From an uncultured Lachnospiraceae bacterium (GTDB lineage: Bacteria > Bacillota > Clostridia > Lachnospirales > Lachnospiraceae): a stretch of DNA of 5,919 nt. How positions within the stretch are numbered: the stretch's first letter is position 1; the number at the start of each line of letters is the position of its first letter. Below, one piece after another: positions 1-5,919 of this stretch. Below the pieces are notes generated by a model. It made no database searches. It saw nothing but the letters and a program-made list of their open reading frames with translations, and was not told the DNA's origin. The position numbers and the translations under genes are program-made. The stretch lies in the NCBI GenBank assembly GCA_902473545.1, contig CABRSG010000149.1, positions 1 through 5,919 on the forward strand, read 5' to 3'.

Positions 1-711
1 GATCAGCTGGCCAGCAAAATATCCCTCGGGCCGCTTAAAGGTGCTTCCGGCGCTCGGATATTCGAGCGGCTGTTTTGTGACGCGCCTCTCCTTCAGCTCC
101 TCCATGCGCGCCGCAATTTCCGCGCGCACGCCGCGCTGCAGGGAAAGCTTCGCCTCCGTCACCACGTAGCCTCTGCGGGCAATGATGCTTGTGCGGTAGC
201 CCATCTCCAGCTCACTGTTTGCCAGGGTAAGAAACGCCCCGTTTTCGTCCAGCACCGTCACCTCGGAAACGACGTCCTTCATCTCGCCGCCGTAGGCTCC
301 GGCGTTCATCACAACGGCTCCGCCGATGGTCCCCGGAATCCCGGCTGCAAATTCAAACCCGGTAAGCTCCGCATCAAGAATGCGCTTTGCCGCCAGAGAA
401 TTGATCACGCCCGCCTGCAGCGTCACCGTCTCTCCTTCTATAACTATATCCTGGAAATTCTTAAAAAGCTGGATAACCACTCCGCGCACACCCTTATCTC
501 CCACCAGAAGGTTGCTTCCGTTGCCGATGATATGCCACGGCACCTGCTCTTTCCGGCAGAAGTCGATCGCCGCGGCAAGTTCCTCCCGGCTGTGCGGCAG
601 CACAAAGTAATCCGCCGGGCCGCCGATGCGAAAGGTTGTGTGCCTGCTCATCGGCTCCTGCTCACGCACGTTTTCCGCTCCTGCTATCTCGCATAATCTC
701 TGATAAATCAT
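1..711 (-). CDS. murB: UDP-N-acetylenolpyruvoylglucosamine reductase (MurB), 3' end cut off by the window edge
   Basis: MurB is a cytoplasmic FAD enzyme that uses NADPH to reduce UDP-GlcNAc-enolpyruvate to UDP-MurNAc, the second committed step of peptidoglycan precursor synthesis. I translated 237 codons from the ATG at 711. The FAD-binding motif GNGSNLLV lies at residues 63-70, followed by the glycine-rich GIPGTIGGAVVMNAGAYGG at 124-142. GYRTS at 171-175 carries the Arg matching the active-site Arg of E. coli MurB. PSAGSTFKRP at 219-228 carries Ser223, the likely proton donor to the enol intermediate. The short segment after GYRTS fits type II MurB, which lacks the extra Tyr loop of the E. 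coli type. Family members are about 300 residues, so roughly 60-70 residues, including the usual C-terminal catalytic Glu, lie outside the window. The start is supported by AGGGAGG five bases upstream; a second Met at residue 21 lies just before the conserved TTFRIGGPA segment and is less likely. It is the last gene visible in the operon, 12 bp after the GtrA-YfhO gene. Confidence 0.96.
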   Translation of the reverse strand, partial: MIYQRLCEIAGAENVREQEPMSRHTTFRIGGPADYFVLPHSREELAAAIDFCRKEQVPWHIIGNGSNLLVGDKGVRGVVIQLFKNFQDIVIEGETVTLQAGVINSLAAKRILDAELTGFEFAAGIPGTIGGAVVMNAGAYGGEMKDVVSEVTVLDENGAFLTLANSELEMGYRTSIIARRGYVVTEAKLSLQRGVRAEIAARMEELKERRVTKQPLEYPSAGSTFKRPEGYFAGQLI

Positions 712-716
712 AAAAA

Positions 717-723
717 CCTCCCT
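717..723 (-). promoter_or_regulatory. Ribosome binding site of murB, abutting the upstream stop codon
   Basis: Read on the minus strand, AGGGAGG follows immediately after the TAA stop of the upstream gene (726-724), and a TTTTT spacer of five bases separates it from the murB ATG at 711. This near-consensus Shine-Dalgarno fixes the murB start. Its contact with the stop codon suggests that ribosomes ending the upstream gene can restart on murB. The coupling is an inference; the spacing is seen directly. Confidence 0.85.
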
Positions 724-3684
724 TTAAACCGCAGCCTGGGCAAGCTGCTCCTTCTTTTCTCCGCGCGCCTGCAGTCTGCCCTCCACGTAGCAGCTCAAAA
801 GAAACAGCGCCACGCAGATCAGTGACAGAATGCTTCCCAGCCACAGTCCCGCAGGGGTGAATGTCATGGAAATTTCATGGTCGCCCGGCTGCAGATCCAG
901 CCCCATCAGTGCCTCACCCACGCGGTATGTTTCCGTCTCAACGCCGTCGACAAGCACCTTCCATCCCTCATCATAGGGGATCGTCAGGAGCAGCGTGCCC
1001 GCCTCATCCGCATGGATCGTCCCGGAAAGCTGATTGCCGGATTCCTGCACATTTTCAAGCTGATTTGCCGCCAGCTTCTCATAGACAGCCTGGTACTCCT
1101 CATCCGTGCAGGTATAGACGCGCACCGGCACCGGCGACTCCTTTCCTTCCTTATATTTAATGGTGATATTCGCCTTGCTCGCCTCGCTCTCCTCTGTAAC
1201 CGTACCGAGATTAAAGACGTTTTTCGTATAATTATTGATGGTCTTTTCGTACTGCGGCGTCTTGATGGTGATACTCCCCACATTCTCCGTGAATTCAATG
1301 TACGTCTGCTCTCCCGGATGCAGGCGGATGATATAGGTCGGTCCCTCCTCCAGGGAGTACGCCTCGCGCAGCGTGTAGAAGAAATCCACACCGGTCGCAA
1401 GCACAGCAAAATCATCCTGCACCTTCATCGGCAGCCGGTCATTGATATCCCAGTTTTTGATATCCGTGGAAACCATGAAGCCGACCGACAGCGCTCCCTC
1501 GTTCTTATAAAGTGTGAGCGGCTCCTCATAATCCACCTTTTCCATCTGGTATAGCGTGTCGCCGCCCGATTTTGAAACGACGTAGCGGATACCGAACACA
1601 TCGTTGAACAGCTTTGTCACGCCGTTGTAACCGGTCTTGTTTGTGCGCGCCTCCATGCCGATGCTGCGGCACAGATTGACAGTCGCCTCCGGCATCGTCG
1701 AGGAAAACAGCACCAGTCCGTTTGCGCCCATAAACATATTTTCGTTGCGCATCCGCTGGCTGTCGATCTCGCTGCGATAGAAGCCGTCGTCGCCGTCCTC
1801 CTGCCGTGCGATCATCGTCTGATACGCCTTCTGCTCATCCACATAGGTACTTCTGCCGACGGTTCCGTTCATGCAGACGCCGTAAATGCCGGTAGCGGCC
1901 ATTTCCGCCGACATCAGCGTGATCAGTATGGTTTTCACCACGGCAAAGCCGCGCGCAAGCCCCTGCAGAAGGAGCAGCAGAATGCCGTACACTGCAAGCA
2001 GCGAGAGCGTGGTCACATAAACATACCACTCCCGCTCTCCGACATTTGCGTACATACAATATGCCGCAAAGGCAACCGGAATGATCCAGGACAGTGCCAG
2101 CCGCCAGACATCAAGCCTGCGGATATGACGAAGAGCGTCGAAGCCCATCACCAGGATCAGACCGATGTAAATAAACGCGAAGCGGTTCGGAAGACCGTTC
2201 TGCGTGTGGAAGCCGTGCCAGATAAAATTCAGCATATTAAAATTCATGCTTAAAAGCAGCAGCCCCGCCAGCACGACCTTAGACAGTCGCTCCTTAAAGC
2301 TTAATTCCTTATCTAAAATATATAATATTACCAGAATTAAAATGATCACGCCGCAGTAAATATTAACGCCTGACTGATCATCATAAATATTGATCGGCTC
2401 GGCCAGCGCAAAATGGCCGGTCCACTGTGTGATGCCGTCGGTGTAGAATTTAATTTTCGACGGAAAACTGCCGTCCGCCGACTCCGTCATTCCAAGCGCA
2501 AGGTACGCCGGAAGCAGAACCAGCGCCGCCATGCCGCCGCCAAGAAGCGCATACCATGCAAAGCGCAGCCCGGAAACAAAAAACCTTTTCATTTCAAACT
2601 TCCGCGCCGCGATCCAGTTTACCAGAAAATACAGGCAGGAAAACAGGCACAGCATATAGCCGATATAGTAGTTGCAGTACACGCCGTAGAACAGGGCGCC
2701 CGCAAACAGCTTTCCGCTCTTTCCCGCACAGATGCGCTCGATGCCCATCATCACAAGCGGGAGCACCATCACGCTGTCCAGCCACATGATATTAAAGTAG
2801 TAGCCGATCATAAAGGCGCTGAGGGCATACATGCAGGCAAACGGAATCGGCAGGTAGTCTCTCCCCTCGCCGCGCTCGGAAAGATACCAGGCAAACGCCG
2901 CCCCTGAGAGGGCGATCTTCAGCAAAATAAGGTATGCCATGAAATCCATGACATGCTCCATGGAAACCGCCGTCAGCAGAAAATTAAACGGACTTGCCAG
3001 GTAGTAAGCAAGCGTCGCCCACATATTATAGCCAAGTCCGCCGCCGAAGGAATACAGAAGTGACTCGCTGTTTGTCAGCTTCTGCTGGAAATCCGTGAAA
3101 AACGGCAGGTACTGGTGCAGGGAATCAATGATCAGCACGCCGTGATCGCCGAACGGATACACCCCGTTGGCAATATAGGCGATCAGCATCGTCACTGCCG
3201 GAATCGCAAAGGATATCCCGATACACTTCTTTTTGCGCATGGCGATCCGCCGCCCCTGATAGCTGTATTCCGTCTTTTTCTCCTTAAATACAAACACCTT
3301 GCTGAACACAAAATTCAGCGTCAGCACCACAAACTGGATCAGAAGCTTCGCCAGCATATCGTTCATGCCCCAGACGCTGCTTAAAAGCACCGTGCCAAAG
3401 ATTTCGATAAACATGGTGATCGCACGCATTCCGACAAAGCTTGCCATCTCAGCGAGCAGTTCGCGCACACCGTGCGTCCTGCTCTCAAATACGAAAATCT
3501 TATTCACCGCATAGGCAAATAAAATCGACAGCAGGATGGAAAAAAAGTTCGCCTTTGTGACGTCCACGGAAAAAAGCGTCCGCAGAATAAAGTAACTGAC
3601 AAAGTTTACCCCCGTGGTGCATCCCCCGAAGAAGATGTAGCGCACGACCTTGTTATAGTATAGCTTTTCGATAAATTCTGACAT
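724..3684 (-). CDS. GtrA-YfhO fusion membrane protein; putative flippase plus GT-C-type glycosyltransferase
   Basis: This is a 986-residue polytopic membrane protein. Residues 1 to about 135 form a GtrA-like unit of four helices, with VNKIFVF (60-66) and SKVFVFKE (128-135) closing helices 2 and 4 as in that family. A basic linker (136-153) leads to a YfhO domain. Its hallmarks are YPFGD (176-180), IIDSLHQYLPFF (185-196), YSFGGGLGYN (211-220), AYYLASPFNFLL (226-237), CNYYIGYM (337-344), LPNRFAF (498-504), FGIRYVV (697-703) and the C-terminal YDEGWKVLVDG (904-914). About a dozen helices span 153-604, a probably extracytoplasmic domain covers about 605-943, and one last helix lies near 944-965. 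Asp187 in the first outer loop is a candidate catalytic residue by analogy with GT-C enzymes. B. subtilis YfhO is needed for lipoteichoic acid glycosylation with CsbB and the GtrA-family protein GtcA, so a role in modifying an envelope polymer is likely; substrate and sugar are unknown. No GT2 partner such as CsbB is in the window. The start at 3684 has a GAGGAG site and keeps the whole GtrA domain. Confidence 0.9.
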   Translation of the reverse strand: MSEFIEKLYYNKVVRYIFFGGCTTGVNFVSYFILRTLFSVDVTKANFFSILLSILFAYAVNKIFVFESRTHGVRELLAEMASFVGMRAITMFIEIFGTVLLSSVWGMNDMLAKLLIQFVVLTLNFVFSKVFVFKEKKTEYSYQGRRIAMRKKKCIGISFAIPAVTMLIAYIANGVYPFGDHGVLIIDSLHQYLPFFTDFQQKLTNSESLLYSFGGGLGYNMWATLAYYLASPFNFLLTAVSMEHVMDFMAYLILLKIALSGAAFAWYLSERGEGRDYLPIPFACMYALSAFMIGYYFNIMWLDSVMVLPLVMMGIERICAGKSGKLFAGALFYGVYCNYYIGYMLCLFSCLYFLVNWIAARKFEMKRFFVSGLRFAWYALLGGGMAALVLLPAYLALGMTESADGSFPSKIKFYTDGITQWTGHFALAEPINIYDDQSGVNIYCGVIILILVILYILDKELSFKERLSKVVLAGLLLLSMNFNMLNFIWHGFHTQNGLPNRFAFIYIGLILVMGFDALRHIRRLDVWRLALSWIIPVAFAAYCMYANVGEREWYVYVTTLSLLAVYGILLLLLQGLARGFAVVKTILITLMSAEMAATGIYGVCMNGTVGRSTYVDEQKAYQTMIARQEDGDDGFYRSEIDSQRMRNENMFMGANGLVLFSSTMPEATVNLCRSIGMEARTNKTGYNGVTKLFNDVFGIRYVVSKSGGDTLYQMEKVDYEEPLTLYKNEGALSVGFMVSTDIKNWDINDRLPMKVQDDFAVLATGVDFFYTLREAYSLEEGPTYIIRLHPGEQTYIEFTENVGSITIKTPQYEKTINNYTKNVFNLGTVTEESEASKANITIKYKEGKESPVPVRVYTCTDEEYQAVYEKLAANQLENVQESGNQLSGTIHADEAGTLLLTIPYDEGWKVLVDGVETETYRVGEALMGLDLQPGDHEISMTFTPAGLWLGSILSLICVALFLLSCYVEGRLQARGEKKEQLAQAAV
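3265..3684 (-). other. Segment encoding the N-terminal GtrA-like four-helix domain
   Basis: Codons 1-140 of the fusion gene encode helices at about 14-36, 45-66, 83-104 and 109-132. The opening KVVRYIFFGGCTTGVNF matches the GtrA start pattern (RY, small glycine-rich turn, then VN), and aromatic-basic NKIFVF and SKVFVF motifs end helices 2 and 4. Free-standing GtrA proteins are about 120-150 residues, so the domain looks complete. GtrA-family proteins are thought to move undecaprenyl-phosphate-linked sugars across the membrane. Both ends should be cytoplasmic, which is compatible with the basic linker and the inside start of the YfhO part. No stop codon or frame change separates the two domains. 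Confidence 0.82.
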
Positions 3685-3692
3685 TCTCTCGA

Positions 3693-3698
3693 CTCCTC
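3693..3698 (-). promoter_or_regulatory. Ribosome binding site of the GtrA-YfhO gene, overlapping the addA stop codon
   Basis: On the minus strand the addA stop TGA (3699-3697) runs into GGAG, so GAGGAG shares its first two bases with the stop codon. The spacer to the ATG at 3684 is eight bases. The arrangement supports the long start that includes the GtrA domain and suggests translational coupling to addA. The overlap is seen directly; coupling is inferred. Confidence 0.82.
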
Positions 3699-5919
3699 AT
3701 TTGCCTTCCGCTTTCCCGCCAAGCGTGCGGTCCAGGCAGAAGGAATAAATCAGCTTTTCACTGACCGGAAGATGCATAAGGCGCATCAGCGCGGTCTCAT
3801 AATAGTCTAATTGTACCGCATATTTGCGGTAGAGGGAAGATGCTTCTTCAGATTTCACAAAATCCGTCTTGTAATCGACCAGCACAAGGTGCCCGTCCTC
3901 AACAAAATAGGCGTCGATGATTCCCTGGATAAGCACCTGGCTGCCAAAGTCCCACTCCGGACGGATATCCCCCGCCGGAACGGAAAGCACAAACTGCTGC
4001 TCGCGGAAAAGCTCTCCGCGCACTGCCGCCTGCGCCATCCGCCGCGCCAGCGGATGCTTTAAAAAAGCAAGAATTTTTCTGTGGATAATCAGCTCCGCCT
4101 CGTCCGCCTTTAAGTGCCCCGCCCGCTGCAGGCGGCTGATTTCCGCATGTAAAAGCTCCGGCAGCTTTTCCTGCCTGCCGTTATCCGCAAAGAGCGTAAA
4201 ATCCAGACACTCCATCAATTTATGATAAATGGTTCCGCGCGCCGCGCCCGACACCTCGCTTTTCTCCTTTAAAAATTCCGGAATCAGCGGAACCGGCGGC
4301 AATTCCTCGTACAGCGCCGCCCCATCCTCGCGCTCGTCAAACTGTGCAAACTTTTTCAGCTCCGAGACGCTCACCTTCGCCGGAATCCTTCCCTCCTTCC
4401 CGTAAGCATAACAGAAAGAGAGATTTTCTGCAAGCCGCTGCGCCGCTTTCTTATCAAATACCGCCTCCGGCGAGAGCGACAGCAGCTCCTCCTTTGTCAT
4501 ATGAAGCGTTTCCCGGCACTGCTTCTCTGCTCCGACCAGCTCCTGCACCTTTATCCTTTTTACCTGGCAGAAAATTTCCCGCGAAAACAACGGGTGCCTG
4601 TGGTCCTGGTACATGCCATATTCCTCCGCCAGCGGCGCAAAGCACTGATTGCGCAGCAGCGACGGGATCAGCCAGTCCAGATAAGTCGCCGCGTGCGCAC
4701 GCTGCGTAAAGGGAAGCACGACATCTGCTCTCCGGCAGACCTGCCCCCACTTCCGGAGCTTATCCTCCAGCTTTGCGACGGTTCCCGTCAGGATCAGCTT
4801 TTCTTTGGCGCGCGTAAGTGCCACATAGAGAACCCGCAGCTCCTCACCGAGATTTTCCTGCACTGTATATCTTTTTATAAAGCGCTTTAAAAGCGTGGCG
4901 CTCCGCGTGCGCAGCTCCGGGTCCACCCGGTCGCAGCCGATGCCGAAATCCGCATTCAGCACCACACTCCCGCGCGCGTCCGACTGATTCATCTGCTTGC
5001 CCATTCCGCAGACAAACACGATCGGAAATTCCAGTCCCTTACTCTTGTGGATGCTCAAAATACGCACAGCGTTTCCCTGCTCCCCGGTCGCAGCCTCACC
5101 AAAATCCACATCGTACCTGTGCAGGTTCTCAATGTAGCGCACGAAGTTGTACAATCCCCGGTAGCTTCCGCTCTCGTAGGCGATCGCTTTCTCCACCAGC
5201 ATAGCAAGATTTGCCCTGCGCTGGCTGCCGCCCGGCATCGCCGCGGCGTAGGCTGCATAGCCTGTTTTTTCATAAATATACCACAAAAGCTCGTGGATCG
5301 GCGTGTAGACGGCTCTTCTGCGGAAATCCGCCAGCATCGCGAAAAAGTCTGCCAGAGATTCCTCCTGCATACACGCCTCATAAAACGGCAGCCGTGGATG
5401 GGCACTGCGGATGGCGGCAAGCTCGCCGCCGGAAAGCCCTCCGATCGGCGAGTGCAGCACTGCCGTCAGCGGAATGTCCTGCTGCGGATTGTCGATGATG
5501 CGAAGAAGCGAGAGCACCGTCTGCACCTCGGTAGTGGAAAAATAGCCGGTGCGCGAGCCGGTATGTGCCGGAATATCCATATCCGTCAGCACCTTCGCAA
5601 ACGGTTCCGCCCAGCCCTGGATGGTGCGCAGCAAAATAACGATGTCGCCGTACTGCGCAGTCCGGTAGGCGCCCTGCTCCTTATCCCACACAAGCTCCTT
5701 TCCCACAATTTCACGGATCTTCTGCGCGACAGCTGCAGCCTCCAGTTCCCGCGACGATTCCTCCGGTTTTTCGTCCTCCTCCGTCGTATCCGCCTCGATC
5801 AGCAGTACCTCGGTATCCCGGAAAGCCGCGTCGTCTCCGGGCGCGAACTCTGCTCCCGGATAGAGCGCCGCCGCGTCGTCATACTCCACATTGCCAAGGT
5901 GCTTTTCCATCATCTGCTC
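3697..5919 (-). CDS. addA: ATP-dependent helicase/nuclease subunit A (AddA), C-terminal part; 5' end outside the window
   Basis: AddA is the 3'-5' helicase and nuclease subunit of AddAB, the Firmicute counterpart of RecBCD, which resects double-strand breaks for RecA loading. The reading frame is open to the window edge (the last bases encode Glu-Gln before the Met at 5913), so that Met is not the start. AddA is usually about 1,200 residues; the 740 here are its C-terminal 60%. Walker A and B and the early helicase motifs are absent because they lie upstream. Numbering from the Met at 5913, RILSIHKSKGLEFP (284-297) is superfamily 1 motif V and ELRVLYVALTRAKEKL (358-373) is motif VI. The RecB-type nuclease follows: RGTIYHKLM (559-567, His564), GIIDAYF (664-670, Asp667), VDYKTD (679-684, Asp680 and Lys682) and QLDYYETAL (701-709). 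All expected nuclease residues are present, so the enzyme looks active. addB is expected upstream but is not visible. The stop is shared with the ribosome binding site of the next gene. Confidence 0.96.
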   Translation of the reverse strand, partial: EQMMEKHLGNVEYDDAAALYPGAEFAPGDDAAFRDTEVLLIEADTTEEDEKPEESSRELEAAAVAQKIREIVGKELVWDKEQGAYRTAQYGDIVILLRTIQGWAEPFAKVLTDMDIPAHTGSRTGYFSTTEVQTVLSLLRIIDNPQQDIPLTAVLHSPIGGLSGGELAAIRSAHPRLPFYEACMQEESLADFFAMLADFRRRAVYTPIHELLWYIYEKTGYAAYAAAMPGGSQRRANLAMLVEKAIAYESGSYRGLYNFVRYIENLHRYDVDFGEAATGEQGNAVRILSIHKSKGLEFPIVFVCGMGKQMNQSDARGSVVLNADFGIGCDRVDPELRTRSATLLKRFIKRYTVQENLGEELRVLYVALTRAKEKLILTGTVAKLEDKLRKWGQVCRRADVVLPFTQRAHAATYLDWLIPSLLRNQCFAPLAEEYGMYQDHRHPLFSREIFCQVKRIKVQELVGAEKQCRETLHMTKEELLSLSPEAVFDKKAAQRLAENLSFCYAYGKEGRIPAKVSVSELKKFAQFDEREDGAALYEELPPVPLIPEFLKEKSEVSGAARGTIYHKLMECLDFTLFADNGRQEKLPELLHAEISRLQRAGHLKADEAELIIHRKILAFLKHPLARRMAQAAVRGELFREQQFVLSVPAGDIRPEWDFGSQVLIQGIIDAYFVEDGHLVLVDYKTDFVKSEEASSLYRKYAVQLDYYETALMRLMHLPVSEKLIYSFCLDRTLGGKAEGK

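Noticed and set aside
662..844. Short minus-strand frame spanning the junction of the fusion gene and murB
   Set aside because: It overlaps the end of one strong gene and the start of another in a different frame and has no ribosome site of its own. Both junction genes are well supported.
877..1554. Plus-strand open frame of 225 codons opposite the YfhO C-terminal region
   Set aside because: It is fully antisense to a well-supported gene, is rich in Arg, His and Leu as expected from the reversed codon pattern, shows no recognisable motif and has no clear ribosome site. It is best read as a shadow frame.
2310..2340. Possible promoter in the AT-rich stretch, on either strand
   Set aside because: TATAAT-like and TATATT-like hexamers occur, but no -35 hexamer sits at a 16-18 base distance, and the AT richness partly follows from encoding a hydrophobic helix.
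2413..2907. Plus-strand open frame of 164 codons inside the fusion gene
   Set aside because: Antisense to transmembrane-coding sequence, strongly basic (Lys, Arg, His) composition typical of a reverse-strand shadow, and no family resemblance.
5055..5420. Minus-strand open frame in another phase within addA
   Set aside because: It overlaps the AddA helicase region in a different frame, has a Cys/Arg-rich composition and lacks any motif; AddA explains this DNA completely.
3697..5913. Reading the Met at 5913 as the true start of the helicase gene
   Set aside because: The frame stays open to the window edge, the upstream codons (Glu-Gln) fit AddA, and the helicase motifs expected before this point are missing, so the gene begins outside the window.

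Overview
The window holds three genes, all on the minus strand, packed end to end with 12-bp gaps: addA (partial; its 5' end lies beyond base 5919), a 986-codon membrane protein joining a GtrA-type domain to a YfhO-type domain, and murB (partial; its 3' end lies beyond base 1). Transcription runs from high to low coordinates. There is no stretch of more than 12 bases without a gene, and I see no RNA gene, mobile element, CRISPR array, promoter or intrinsic terminator.

The gene content points to a Firmicute, most likely a Clostridia/Lachnospiraceae-type gut anaerobe. AddA belongs to the AddAB machine typical of Firmicutes. MurB is the shorter type II form with a serine in the active-site motif. 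Purine-rich Shine-Dalgarno sites (AGGGAGG and GAGGAG) precede both starts that are visible. The DNA is fairly GC-rich with many G/C-ending codons, so a low-GC Clostridium is less likely. Species cannot be named from this window.

Region by region: 5919-3697 encodes the C-terminal 740 residues of AddA (second helicase half plus RecB-type nuclease), which acts in double-strand-break repair. 3684-724 encodes the GtrA-YfhO protein. In Bacillus and Listeria, GtrA-family proteins (GtcA) and YfhO-type proteins act at successive steps of teichoic acid glycosylation: transfer of the lipid-linked sugar across the membrane, then sugar addition outside. Here the two are one polypeptide. 711-1 encodes the first 237 residues of MurB, the FAD-dependent reductase of peptidoglycan precursor synthesis.

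The tight spacing, with each ribosome binding site touching or overlapping the previous stop codon, supports one polycistronic mRNA with probable translational coupling. Two of the three genes concern the cell envelope; addA looks like an operon neighbour rather than a pathway partner. I found no clearly new multi-gene system. The item most worth a second look is the GtrA-YfhO fusion.
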